Below the pieces are notes generated by a model. It was not told the origin of the DNA and searched no databases. It saw only the letters and a list, made by a program, of their open reading frames with translations. From Candidatus Nitrospira kreftii (GTDB taxonomy: Bacteria > Nitrospirota > Nitrospiria > Nitrospirales > Nitrospiraceae), in NCBI GenBank assembly GCA_014058405.1, contig CP047423.1, forward strand, positions 1,364,001-1,428,000: a stretch of 64,000 nucleotides of DNA, written 5' to 3'. The translations under genes and the position numbers were made by a program. The stretch's first letter is position 1. Every line of letters starts with the position of its first letter. This document shows, one piece after another, positions 51,713 to 59,809 of the stretch.

Positions 51713-51772
51713 CTACTTCTTCTTCTTGACCGCTTTCTTGGCAGGCTTCTTCGCTGCTTTCTTCGTTGCCAT
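51713..51772 (-). CDS. Tiny lysine/alanine-rich peptide, 19 aa
   Basis: ATG 51772 is preceded by GGGGGGTGGAG at a normal distance. The product, M-A-T-K-K-A-A-K-K-P-A-K-K-A-V-K-K-K-K, has the composition of histone-H1-like tails (AlgP, HctB), which bind DNA. It ends just before a perfect hairpin. A sequence this short may arise by chance, but the ribosome-binding site, the periodic A-K-K repeats and the hairpin speak for a real gene. Confidence 0.5.
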   Translation of the reverse strand: MATKKAAKKPAKKAVKKKK

Positions 51773-52027
51773 GAGCACTCCACCCCCCTTCGACTTCAAA
51801 AGTGTGATTGCCTATGTGTGATATAGCAGAGTTTGTGCTCTGAGTAAAATTCTCTCTATACAATTTGGTCCAGTAGACGGAAGTAGGGATGGATCCTTGT
51901 TCTGTGGATCCATTCTTTCTGTAGATGCTGTAAGATTTTCATGAATGCTGGGCGAGGTCTTCTCTCTCTCAGTTTCGCGTCCGCACCAAAAGTCCAGGCG
52001 TCATGACACAAGAAGGTGGGAGTGCGG

Positions 52028-52213
52028 TTACTCAGGTTTCCCAGGCGCTGAACTGCTCCAAAGAAATAATGCTGCCGCAACAACCACGTAGGCTCCTGCG
52101 ATATACCAGAGGAAGTTGAACTTGACCGACGCGGCGAAAAAGACCGCTTCCGAAATAGCAGCACCGACGATCAACATCAGTAAGCCAAGCCAATTGAACC
52201 AACGCATCCTCAT
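52028..52213 (-). CDS. Small membrane protein with two helices, 61 aa
   Basis: AAGGAGGCG six bases before the ATG. Two hydrophobic helices (W-L-G-L-L-M-L-I-V-G-A-A-I and L-W-Y-I-A-G-A-Y-V-V-V-A-A-A-L-F) are joined by a short loop. No known domain. Confidence 0.7.
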   Translation of the reverse strand: MRMRWFNWLGLLMLIVGAAISEAVFFAASVKFNFLWYIAGAYVVVAAALFLWSSSAPGKPE

Positions 52214-52869
52214 GCATCGCCTCCTTTGGTAGATAGCGCCATGTGCGAGAACGGGAATTGTAGACAGCCATCACAGAAAATGGCTAGACGCGCATCGATG
52301 CCTAAGCACGACTACTCCATTTTAAAATGGTCTTCATACATGGGTCCGCTGTTTTCCATCATGGCCTGCTATGATCGTGGAGGCAATATGGTCACGACTG
52401 AAGAGAAGCGGCTGCCCTCGCACGGTCGATTCGCTGCATCATCACGTAGGGATTGCTCTTCGTGGGTGTGAAGGAGCCCGGCATCGTCGTGCATAGCCTC
52501 CGCACTTGACCCCGACCTTTGCCTTGCTCATTGACGCCAATCCCCCACGGGTGCAGATCATGATGCGACATTACCATGATGCGACCACGGAGACTTTTAT
52601 GGAGGAAGTCCAGAGCGTGCCGGAGGGGATCCCAGGAGCCGGTCACCCCGATCTAGGCGAATAGGTCGTGGAGATCCTTCATAGATCTACGCCACAGAGC
52701 CCTGGAGGTTCTTAGGACAGCACCTCGGTCATTTTCTCCTTGATCCTAGTGGATTACCTAGTTTCTCTACGCACGTTATTCTTCGATACTTTCACACAAG
52801 GTATTGGGATTTGCTGTGAATCTCACGACGCACGCGTCGGCGGCACACCTTCATGTAGGAGAGGAAGAT
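52214..52869. other. 656-base interval without a supported gene
   Basis: The frames here lack ribosome-binding sites. On the + strand about 52500-52663 one frame gives a protein-like stretch (L-L-I-D-A-N-P-P-R-V-Q-I-M-M-R-H-Y-H-D-A-T-T-E), which could be a gene fragment I cannot name. Confidence 0.4.
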
Positions 52870-53103
52870 ATGAAGATAATGACTCGACTATTCAGTATCG
52901 CGACCGGACTCTTAACGTTCTGGCCCACGCTCGCCTTGGCGGAAGAGGTTGAGGGAACCTATCGAGGGATTGGGTCTATCTACTTCACCCTCATCGGGGC
53001 GATCCTAATCTATGGTGTGTATGACAGTTTTGGAAAGCGAGCCGCATATATCATGGGGCCCCTCATTGTGATCGGGTTATACGTGATGCTTCCCGAGAGA
53101 TGA
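52870..53103 (+). CDS. Small exported membrane protein, 77 aa
   Basis: GGAGAGGAAG before ATG 52870 decides the start over an upstream GTG at 52804. A signal peptide (L-L-T-F-W-P-T-L-A-L-A-E-E) is followed by two hydrophobic helices. No known domain. Confidence 0.7.
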   Translation: MKIMTRLFSIATGLLTFWPTLALAEEVEGTYRGIGSIYFTLIGAILIYGVYDSFGKRAAYIMGPLIVIGLYVMLPER

Positions 53104-53517
53104 CAGCGGAAGACCGGTGACAGGCAGGTGTGGGAAGTTATGCGTCCCGCCCGTGCGATCCTCCAATGCGAGTGATGGTCAACGATGGGCCAGCTCCTGA
53201 CAGCAGACGTGGAATCTCCCCATTGTAGGGAAAAAGTAAAGTTCAGAAGCATACGATGCAGAGGCTGGATCCACAAATTGAGTACGCAATAGCGGCGCGA
53301 TTCCTGGGCAGGTGGGGGGTGGATGAAAAATATCAGTTTAAGGAAGAGGCCCAAAGTCTCTGAGGAAGAGAGCGAGCAGAGTCGGACGTAGTCTTCTCGC
53401 ATGGCATGCTGGTCACGAGCGTGACGCAATTAGAGTCGGTACCATTGCAGGACGAATGGCCTTGTCTTGTCCAGCACAGGCGATGTCTTTCGGCCCCAGT
53501 CTTGATGAATTCTCAGC
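53104..53517. other. Interval without a supported gene
   Basis: No frame with a ribosome-binding site or known motif on either strand; the long minus-strand frame 53010-53429 overlaps the small membrane protein gene and has no protein-like features. Confidence 0.45.
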
Positions 53518-53832
53518 CTAGGGGGCCGTGGCGTTCACCGGTTTTCTCGCGTTTTGGCGACATGGGCTGATGTCGCTTTTCATCCTAAGCTTCTGAGATC
53601 GGTTTTGGTGGCGCTTCGCAATCGGTTTAGACGACGGCGAAATCGTGTAGAAACCACTATGGCGGGGAAGCCTGACAACTCCCACTCGAATGAGTACGTC
53701 AAGCGCTAAAAATACTTGATTCCACGTGTGAGGCCTGCACGAAAGAATCAGGTCATCCATGCTCAATCCAGGCCGAGCTTCGATAGCACAAGTGACTGCG
53801 CGTATGACATCTTCATTAACATCTGTCGCCAT
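53518..53832 (-). CDS. Small winged-helix-like protein, 104 aa
   Basis: AGAAGGAGGT seven bases before the ATG is an ideal ribosome-binding site. Residues 5-68 (V-I-R-A-V-T-C-A-I-E-A-R-P-G-L-S-M-D-D-L-I, W-N-Q-V-F-L-A-L-D-V-L-I-R-V-G-V-V-R-L, G-F-Y-T-I-S) follow the helix-helix-helix-wing order of winged-helix DNA-binding domains; the tail is basic. It may be a small regulator. The fold is inferred by eye. Confidence 0.65.
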   Translation of the reverse strand: MATDVNEDVIRAVTCAIEARPGLSMDDLILSCRPHTWNQVFLALDVLIRVGVVRLPRHSGFYTISPSSKPIAKRHQNRSQKLRMKSDISPCRQNARKPVNATAP

Positions 53833-54348
53833 TGTGTAACCTCCTTCTGGTAGAATCGTATAGACTCAGCTACCGGGTTAAAAGATAACCAAATCTGGCA
53901 GTGGAAAGTACGGGACCAACTACTAGGGACACCCGGGCCATAGACTCCATCCAATCGGCCCTAAACAAGCCGGGTTAGCAGAAGGGGGATTGCCTTGTCC
54001 GGTAGTCCCTGACGGCATTGAAATCTGACCTTGGGTCAATCGACATCCACTTTTCACGTACTCTGGGGATCGGAGGCAACCTTCAGACCGGACAAGCGGT
54101 ATAGTCGGTCCGAAGGTCCATTTCTCGTGAGCGGGAGGTCTCCTGAGAATGGATCCGGTCATCAGGCCGCACCCCCGCGAGCATTGAAGCCCATATCGTG
54201 AACTAAGCAGATTCAAAGCTCGCCGCAGGTTGAGTACAGGCTTACATCAACCAGGGAAAGGTTACATTAGCGGTTACACTTGCTGAGCTACGCGGGGGTT
54301 GTGCTGAAGGAGAGACAAACGAAGTTATTGAAAATATGGGAGAAAAAT
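53833..54348. other. Interval without a supported gene
   Basis: Several imperfect inverted repeats (for example around 54070-54120, where GGACAAG and CTTGTCC-like words recur) but no gene. It ends at the tRNA gene. Confidence 0.4.
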
Positions 54349-54425
54349 TGGTGCCCCCGATACGAATTGAACGTACGACCCGCGGTTTAGGAAACCGCTG
54401 CTCTATCCAACTGAGCTACGGGGGC
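54349..54425 (-). tRNA. tRNA-Arg, anticodon CCT
   Basis: Read on the minus strand, GCCCCCG (5' acceptor) pairs with CGGGGGC, the D-arm has AGCTCAGTTGGATAGAGC, the anticodon stem GCGGT/ACCGC encloses TTCCTAA with anticodon CCT, and the T-loop has the usual TTCAATTC. The discriminator A is followed by an encoded CCA. A T-rich stretch (ATTTTTCTCC) follows and may terminate transcription. Confidence 0.93.
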
Positions 54426-54734
54426 ATGGCTGAACTGTAGCGCACTAGCAGCCGGATTGGAAGGGGAGACGTGCGCGGACAGCTTCTTAATCCTGGCTCT
54501 TCGACTCACCTAGGCGGCCCTAGTGTTCCGCCCAGTAGACGGAAGGGACGTATCCTACTATATGAAAAATGGAGGTCGGTACCACAGGCTAAACGCCTCG
54601 GAGGGCTTGTCTGCGAATACTGGTTTTAAGTGTCCATTTTGAAATGTAATGATGCCCTTTGGCTTTGAGGACATGAGGAAGGAACGGCCAACCACACGGC
54701 CACGAAGGGTTAACTATGAGCGGAGGTGGTCACC
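54426..54734. other. Interval between the tRNA gene and the MEDS-domain gene
   Basis: It must hold promoters for both flanking genes, which diverge. TATCCTACTATATG near 54551-54565 is promoter-like but not certain. Confidence 0.35.
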
Positions 54735-55307
54735 ATGCCTGCCAGCGGGCTTCGCGGCATTCCAGATATCCCGTTAGGTTCTCATCACTGTACATTTTAC
54801 CGGCACTCCAAAGAATTTCTCCGAATGAGTGCCTCCTTTCTCAAGGCAGGCTTGGTCAACCATGAGGCATGCGTCTGGATTCTTCCGTCCCCCGTCACAT
54901 TCGAGTCAGCTGTTTATGAGCTCTCCAAGCACGGTTTGGATGGTGCAGAACTACAAGCCACGAAGCAGCTTCAGATCCTGTCGGCACACGACTGTTATTT
55001 TTCCACAAGCCTCTTTGATGCTGATGCTGCCTTGAATCGGCTCGTATCGTTGTTTGGCGTGGCTCGCCAACTAGGCTACAGGAGCATCCGTGCCGCTGGC
55101 GGTCCTGGGCCGTTTCTTTCCGAGGGACGTCGCCGAGCCTTTATGCGCTATGAACAACACGCGACGGAGGTCATTGCCAGACATCCGTGCATCGGATTAT
55201 GTTGCTATCCATCGCCTCACTGTTTACCGGCTACGGAGATCTTCGACATTATGAGCACACATCCGAGGGCGTTCCTTCGAACACACGACGGTTGGGCGAC
55301 TGTCTAA
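54735..55307 (+). CDS. MEDS-domain sensory protein
   Basis: 190 aa. CGGAGGT eight bases before ATG 54735 decides the start over GTG 54726. The pattern H-H-C-T-F-Y-R-H-S-K-E-F-L, F-L-K-A-G-L-V-N-H-E-A-C-V-W, then R-A-A-G-G-P-G-P-F-L and R-Y-E-Q-H-A-T-E-V-I fits the MEDS domain (sensory part of the DcmR regulator of dichloromethane use). There is no HTH or kinase. It would bind a small ligand or partner; the receiver gene at 55550-55912 lies nearby in the opposite direction. Confidence 0.75.
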   Translation: MPASGLRGIPDIPLGSHHCTFYRHSKEFLRMSASFLKAGLVNHEACVWILPSPVTFESAVYELSKHGLDGAELQATKQLQILSAHDCYFSTSLFDADAALNRLVSLFGVARQLGYRSIRAAGGPGPFLSEGRRRAFMRYEQHATEVIARHPCIGLCCYPSPHCLPATEIFDIMSTHPRAFLRTHDGWATV

Positions 55308-55314
55308 ATGAGCC

Positions 55315-55351
55315 TGTGACTCAGGCCACTGTCCTGTGGCTCGCCGGTCAC
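55315..55351 (+). terminator. Hairpin after the MEDS-domain gene
   Basis: GTGAC/GTCAC and GCCAC/GTGGC form a two-part stem eight bases after the MEDS stop. No T run follows, so it is a weak terminator candidate. Confidence 0.35.
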
Positions 55352-55549
55352 AAAAGGGATCTACAGATAGGAATGTTCTGAAGTCGGAGCCCAGTAGGTC
55401 CGTGTGCGAGCCTCGTTAATAGCGTCCATCTTAAGAAGGATGCCGCGCGTTTTGCCCACATCTTCTCGGGCCAACTATCGATTGGTGAATCACCCTCGCC
55501 TTCCCTAAGAGTCCGAAGCGAGACTCGACGCTGGATGAAGAGGTCTGCG

Positions 55550-55912
55550 CTAGTGCGCCAGGGTATACCGGACCGCTCGACGAATCTCATCCGGTGTGAA
55601 GGGTTTCTGAATCACACGGCGTGCTCCGAACAATGTGGCCACGTTCAGGTAGTTTCGATCTCCGGTTGCGCCGGTGATGGCGATGACTCGGGCGTCGAGG
55701 AATTCCTGCGTCAGAGCCAGCGTCACTTCCAGCCCATCCTGCTCCGGCATGAGGATGTCCGTAATGACCACATCGGCTGGCGCCTGGCGATAGAGCGAGA
55801 GGCCGATGTGGCCGTCGGCTGCTTCGCGTATCTGATGGCCGTCTTCGTCAAGAATCCTACGCAATAACGTCCGGATGGATACTTCATCGTCAATGATCAA
55901 GATCGAGGCCAT
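55550..55912 (-). CDS. Stand-alone response-regulator receiver protein
   Basis: About 120 aa from ATG 55912, before which GGGAGGGAG lies; the frame is open to 55948. Acidic pair D-D-E near residue 9, phospho-acceptor Asp in V-V-I-T-D-I-L-M-P (about D52), T-G-A and the Lys of Q-K-P-F. Only a receiver. It is similar in design to the protein at 47557 and could be part of the same phosphorelay. Confidence 0.87.
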   Translation of the reverse strand: MASILIIDDEVSIRTLLRRILDEDGHQIREAADGHIGLSLYRQAPADVVITDILMPEQDGLEVTLALTQEFLDARVIAITGATGDRNYLNVATLFGARRVIQKPFTPDEIRRAVRYTLAH

Positions 55913-55948
55913 CTCCCTCCCTACATAGCACGAAATGGGTGCGTACAC

Positions 55949-56368
55949 GTCGTTGCCGGCCTCTGCGCCGGAGTCAGGCTACAGACCTGAGGATGAACTG
56001 GCATACGCGTGGAATTCGTTGTGCGTATTGTATAGCTCCCCGTTTAGAGGCACCACCATCTGTTGTGTTTTGGCTAGGCGGTGTGGCCACGACCATCGGA
56101 TGGTGGACGTTCTTAAAAGTCATACACCGATGCGCACTGGTTGACATATGCCCGATCGTTTCGTCGAGATCCAAGAAGCCCTCACTATCAGAGACCGTGG
56201 GTAGCGTGGACAGCCTCAGGAAAAACGATTGTCGACAAAGGGGCGGCTCATTGGAAACACCTTTCGGTGCGTGCTAGGCGGACTTCGCTGGATAGGCCCT
56301 GGGGGTTTCACCAGGTCAGGATTGAGGGACGTCGTGCCACAATAAGTTAAACTTTAACGGAGGTCATC
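55949..56368. other. Interval without a supported gene
   Basis: Two overlapping frames (55939-56277 region) have neither a good start nor a known motif. It carries the leader of the gene at 56369. Confidence 0.4.
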
Positions 56369-56680
56369 ATGAAAACAGGACTCATCTCGATGCTTCTGAT
56401 GGGACTGCTGGGGTCCGGAATGGACGTCACATACGCAGCTAATCCCATGGCTGATAAGGAAGCCAGTCCCACTATCAAAGAGCGTTTGACGAAGGATACG
56501 ATAGAAGGGACCTTAATGAATATTGAGGGAGAGTATTATGCCATCAAAGATAACGATGGCAAAGTGCATAAGATTCACGTCGATAAGAGTACGAAGCTGG
56601 ATAAAGTGGTACCAGGCGACATGGTGAAAGCCTATGTAACGGACCAGGGCCATACCACAACCTTGCAGCGCGATAACTAA
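56369..56680 (+). CDS. Small exported protein, 103 aa
   Basis: ACGGAGGT six bases before the ATG. A signal peptide (L-I-S-M-L-L-M-G-L-L-G-S-G, then Y-A-A-N) is followed by a helix and a small beta domain (I-E-G-T-L-M-N-I-E-G-E-Y-Y-A-I-K-D-N-D-G-K-V-H-K-I-H-V-D-K-S-T, then G-D-M-V-K-A-Y-V), an OB-like pattern common in periplasmic proteins of this group. Role unknown. Confidence 0.75.
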   Translation: MKTGLISMLLMGLLGSGMDVTYAANPMADKEASPTIKERLTKDTIEGTLMNIEGEYYAIKDNDGKVHKIHVDKSTKLDKVVPGDMVKAYVTDQGHTTTLQRDN

Positions 56681-56882
56681 GGCGGTTGAATAATGTTGGT
56701 GGTTTGGTGAACGAAGCAAGCTGATAAAAACTACCATGGCCATGGTCCTTGCAAGAAAGACAAGTGGTTGCAACGGTCATCGGATCTCCGCAGGATGGGC
56801 AAAAGGGCTGTTCGTAAAAGGGTATCTCTATGCTTGCAACAGCTCGTTTTACAGTTTTTAGTCTGAAGCAACGAGGTGAGCC

Positions 56883-58373
56883 GTGCGCGTGCTGATCCTA
56901 GCTGTTCTGACTGTGGCCACCATAACGATGCAAAGTTGCGGCTCGGATGAGGCTCCGGAACCCGTGCCGGTGCCGCTCAAGCAACTGGGTTATCTCAAGG
57001 CGTCTAACACCGGCGCCGGCGATTGGTTCGGGACCAATATCGCCCTAGATGGCGACACACTGGTCGTGGGTGCTCGCTTTGAGGACAGCGTGGCCACGGG
57101 GGTCAATGGGGATCAAGCGGATAACAGCGCGTCGGACAGCGGCGCGGTCTATGTGTTCACCCGCTCAGGTGGGGGCTGGAGCCAACAGGCGTATCTGAAG
57201 GCGTCCAATACGGAAGCCGGTGATGAATTCGGGTCTTGGGTCGCTTTAGACGGTGACACACTGGTCGTGGGCGCCCGCTTTGAGGACAGCGCGGCTACGG
57301 GAGTCAATGGGGATCAAGCGGATAACAGCGCGCCGGACAGCGGCGCGGTCTATGTGTTCACCCGCTCGGGCGGGGTCTGGAGCCAACAGGCGTATCTGAA
57401 GGCCTCGAACACCGAGGCCGGTGACTGGTTCGGAGCCACGGTCGCCTTAGACGGTGACACGCTGGTCGTGGGCGCCCGCTTTGAAGACAGCGTGGCCACG
57501 GGAGTCAATGGGGATCAAGCGGATAACAGTGCGCCGGACAGCGGCGCGGTCTATGTGTTCACCCGCTCGGGCGGGGTCTGGAGCCAGCAGGCGTATCTGA
57601 AGGCGTCCAACACGGAAGCCGGTGATGAATTCGGGTTTTGGGTCGCCATGGACGGCGATACGCTGGTCGCGGGCGCCCGCTTCGAGGACAGTGCGGCTAC
57701 GGGGGTCAATGGAGACCAAGCGGATAACAGTGCGCCGGAGAGTGGGGCAGCCTATGTGTTCACCCGCACAGAGGGGGATTGGAGCCAGCAAGCATATCTG
57801 AAGGCCTCCAACACGGGAGCCGGGGACTTGTTCGGGAACGACGTCGCCGTGGACGGGGATACGCTGGTCGTCGGCGCTCCCTCTGAGGACAGTGCGGCCA
57901 CGGGGGTCAATGGAGATCAAGCGGATAACAGTGCGCCGGAGAGTGGGGCAGCCTATGTGTTCACCCGCACAGAGGGGGATTGGAGCCAGCAAGCATATCT
58001 GAAGGCCTCCAATACGGAAGCCGGTGATGAATTCGGGTTCCACGTCGCCCTGTGGGGGGACACCGTCCTTTTGCCTGCCTATTTAGAGGACAGTGCGGCC
58101 AGGGGGATCAATGGGAACCAAGCGGATAACAGTGCGCCAGATAGTGGGGCAGCGTATGTGTTCACTCGCACGGAGAGGGATTGGAGCCAGCAGGCGTATC
58201 TGAAGGCCTCCAACACGGGAGCCGGGGACTGGTTCGGCATCGTCGCCGTGGACCGCGACATGCTGATCATGGGAGCTACACAAGAGGACAGCGCCACCAT
58301 CGGCATCAATGGGAGGCAAGCGGATAACAGCGCGTCGGACAGCGGCGCGGTCTATGTGTTTCAGCTAGAGTAA
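56883..58373 (+). CDS. Lipoprotein with seven near-identical FG-GAP-like repeats (beta-propeller)
   Basis: 496 aa from a GTG at 56883. A lipoprotein signal (L-T-V-A-T-I-T-M-Q-S-C-G) is followed by seven repeats of about 62 residues: Y-L-K-A-S-N-T-x-A-G-D-x-F-G, D-G-D-T-L-V-V-G-A, E-D-S-A-A-T-G-V-N-G-D-Q-A-D-N-S, S-G-A-V-Y-V-F-T-R, W-S-Q-Q-A. Seven such units form a propeller like integrin-alpha heads, with Asp-rich loops that bind calcium. The DNA repeats are nearly identical over long stretches, so copy number could vary by recombination. Likely a surface-bound protein; ligand unknown. Confidence 0.88.
   Translation: MRVLILAVLTVATITMQSCGSDEAPEPVPVPLKQLGYLKASNTGAGDWFGTNIALDGDTLVVGARFEDSVATGVNGDQADNSASDSGAVYVFTRSGGGWSQQAYLKASNTEAGDEFGSWVALDGDTLVVGARFEDSAATGVNGDQADNSAPDSGAVYVFTRSGGVWSQQAYLKASNTEAGDWFGATVALDGDTLVVGARFEDSVATGVNGDQADNSAPDSGAVYVFTRSGGVWSQQAYLKASNTEAGDEFGFWVAMDGDTLVAGARFEDSAATGVNGDQADNSAPESGAAYVFTRTEGDWSQQAYLKASNTGAGDLFGNDVAVDGDTLVVGAPSEDSAATGVNGDQADNSAPESGAAYVFTRTEGDWSQQAYLKASNTEAGDEFGFHVALWGDTVLLPAYLEDSAARGINGNQADNSAPDSGAAYVFTRTERDWSQQAYLKASNTGAGDWFGIVAVDRDMLIMGATQEDSATIGINGRQADNSASDSGAVYVFQLE
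56990..58370 (+). repeat. Seven tandem DNA repeats of about 190 bp within the propeller gene
   Basis: Words such as CAAGCGGATAACAG, TATGTGTTCACCCGC and GGAGCCAACAGGCGTATCTG recur about every 190 bases. The last repeat is the most divergent and lacks part of the loop. Confidence 0.85.
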
Positions 58374-58397
58374 AACAGAATGAGCCGTTGCGGGTCT

Positions 58398-58427
58398 CGC
58401 CGATGCCCTCATGGAGGGCTGCTTTAA
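58398..58427 (+). terminator. Short hairpin after the propeller gene
   Basis: GCCCTC and GAGGGC form a 6-bp stem around ATG, followed by a TGCTTTA stretch. A weak terminator candidate for the gene ending at 58373. Confidence 0.35.
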
Positions 58428-58584
58428 CAGAGTGTGGGGAAAGAAGGGCATTGTGACTTCTGAAGCGATGCTTAGATTGAGGGGAGGAGCTGAGGCTATT
58501 AGACCACTAACAACCGCTGCGGTGGCTCACCGTCAGCCGGGTCAGATCTCGTTCAACAACTCGCGCTACGTGGATCATCAACAG

Positions 58585-58767
58585 CTATCCGCAGCATCCG
58601 CCGGCGAAGACTTGCCGTTGTCTGTGAGCGTTCCAACAGGTGATGCAGAGATGGACCGTAGAATGGGTCAAGCCGTCGATCAATTCCATCCGCTGTTCGA
58701 CGACCATTCCACAATCGGAACAGGGGCTGGTCGTCACCGATGGTGGCTTATGCTCTTGGACTCTCAT
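58585..58767 (-). CDS. Small CxxC-CxxC putative zinc-binding protein, 60 aa
   Basis: The product has C-S-D-C-G near residue 16 and C-I-T-C-W near residue 41, spaced like a zinc ribbon, and ends in G-G-C-C-G. The ATG at 58767 overlaps the end of the gene upstream by 20 bases; the ribosome-binding site is weak. The plus-strand frame over the same bases has no protein-like features. Moderate confidence that it is a gene. Confidence 0.5.
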   Translation of the reverse strand: MRVQEHKPPSVTTSPCSDCGMVVEQRMELIDGLTHSTVHLCITCWNAHRQRQVFAGGCCG

Positions 58768-58996
58768 GAGTCGCTACTTTCATGTTCGGACGAACACGTT
58801 GATTACAGACTGCGGACATAAGTTTGCGTTCCGGTGTGGATCTCATAAAGCTCCACAAACGCTTCTTCAATGAGCCGGTGTGGTCTCGTTGGAGTCCCCA
58901 CTGGATGTTCCGCAGTCGATTGTCCAGCGATGCCACGGTTCTTTCCAAATCCATCAGTCGATCGTTCGTGACAACCGTTTGTTCATGCGGGATCAT
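58748..58996 (-). CDS. Small coiled-coil protein, 82 aa, downstream of the LexA-like gene
   Basis: AAAGGAGAAAGAC before the ATG is a strong ribosome-binding site. Residues 12-45 (D-R-L-M-D-L-E-R-T-V-A-S-L-D-N-R-L-R-N-I) form an amphipathic coiled coil, the rest is basic. It starts 20 bases after the repressor stop, so it probably shares its transcript. Function unknown. Confidence 0.6.
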   Translation of the reverse strand: MIPHEQTVVTNDRLMDLERTVASLDNRLRNIQWGLQRDHTGSLKKRLWSFMRSTPERKLMSAVCNQRVRPNMKVATHESPRA

Positions 58997-59016
58997 GTCT
59001 TTCTCCTTTCAATTGC

Positions 59017-59562
59017 TTAGACGGCGCAATGCCGAATGACGCCGATGACGAGCCCTTCGATATGAAACTCATCCGACGGATGGACGATAATTGGTTGCAT
59101 CGTCTCATTGGCCGGACGAAGTTCGATATGCGTACCCTTCTTGAAATACCTCTTGATCGTCGCTTCACGATTGACCAATGCCACGACCGTTTGCCCATTC
59201 TTGGCCATTTCCTGTTTGCGCACTACCACGAGATCGCCTGGCAAGATTCCTTCATCTTTCATGGACTCACCTTTGACCTTGAGGGCAAAGGTGTCTCCCC
59301 CACGTAACATGCTTGGTGGGACGTCGACGAGTTCGGATTGCGGAACCGGATCGATGGGGAAGCCGGCCGCAACGAGACCGGCCATGGGAATCACCGACCT
59401 CTGTCGCAATTGATCAAGCACAACCGATACCACACCGGGAATCTTTCGCATGCCCGTTTCATAACGCGCCACGGATACGCGCGTGGTGTGCAAGGCCTCG
59501 GCAAGTTGCTGTTGCGTGAGGCCTAATTCTTCTCGATGATGTTTGAGATCTTGCGGCTTCAT
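59017..59562 (-). CDS. LexA/CI-like repressor: XRE helix-turn-helix plus S24 self-cleaving domain
   Basis: 181 aa. Residues 4-50 are an XRE-type HTH (L-G-L-T-Q-Q-Q-L-A-E-A-L, V-S-V-A-R-Y-E-T-G). The C-terminal half is an S24 peptidase: cleavage bond A66-G67 in V-A-A-G-F-P, nucleophile S100 in G-E-S-M-K-D-E-G and the general base K137 in A-T-I-K-R-Y. All residues for RecA-assisted self-cleavage are present, so it should act as a damage-responsive repressor. True LexA has a winged helix; this XRE version is like phage CI or HdiR. Upstream is a 26-bp near-palindrome that may be its operator. Confidence 0.88.
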   Translation of the reverse strand: MKPQDLKHHREELGLTQQQLAEALHTTRVSVARYETGMRKIPGVVSVVLDQLRQRSVIPMAGLVAAGFPIDPVPQSELVDVPPSMLRGGDTFALKVKGESMKDEGILPGDLVVVRKQEMAKNGQTVVALVNREATIKRYFKKGTHIELRPANETMQPIIVHPSDEFHIEGLVIGVIRHCAV

Positions 59563-59622
59563 GATGTATCCATTGGTAACACATTATGATTCTCGCGTCA
59601 ATAGGGTCGATGGTCGATAGGT

Positions 59623-59648
59623 TCTCTGATGAGACGTCTCAACAGAGT
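59623..59648. promoter_or_regulatory. 26-bp near-palindrome upstream of the LexA-like gene
   Basis: TCTCTGATGAGAC and GTCTCAACAGAGT are 13-base arms that touch, with two mismatched pairs; the core TGAGACGTCTCA is perfect. It lies about 60 bases before the repressor start, where an autoregulatory operator would be. It is the only such site I noticed in the region. Confidence 0.5.
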
Positions 59649-59809
59649 GGAAATAGTGACGAATGTGTGTGATGCAAGCTCAAGATATGGTGTCGAACGT
59701 TCGATCAGACGCCGTGATTAAAACCTCGGCAAGAAGCTTCCGATACTACGTTCTATGCTGTGTGAGTGATTCTGCGCAGCCTTATCCTCAGAAACTGGGG
59801 AGAGTGCCG

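Noticed and set aside
52500-52663. Possible gene fragment on the + strand
   Set aside because: About 55 codons look protein-like, but I could neither name the family nor find a start; kept only as a remark in the interval entry.
51870-54545. The 14-base word CCAGTAGACGGAAG found at 51870-51883 and 54532-54545
   Set aside because: Several chance repeats of 14 bases are expected in a 64-kb window, and the flanks do not match.
58411-58821. A 136-codon + strand frame
   Set aside because: No ribosome-binding site or protein-like features; the minus strand carries two more convincing small genes over the same bases.
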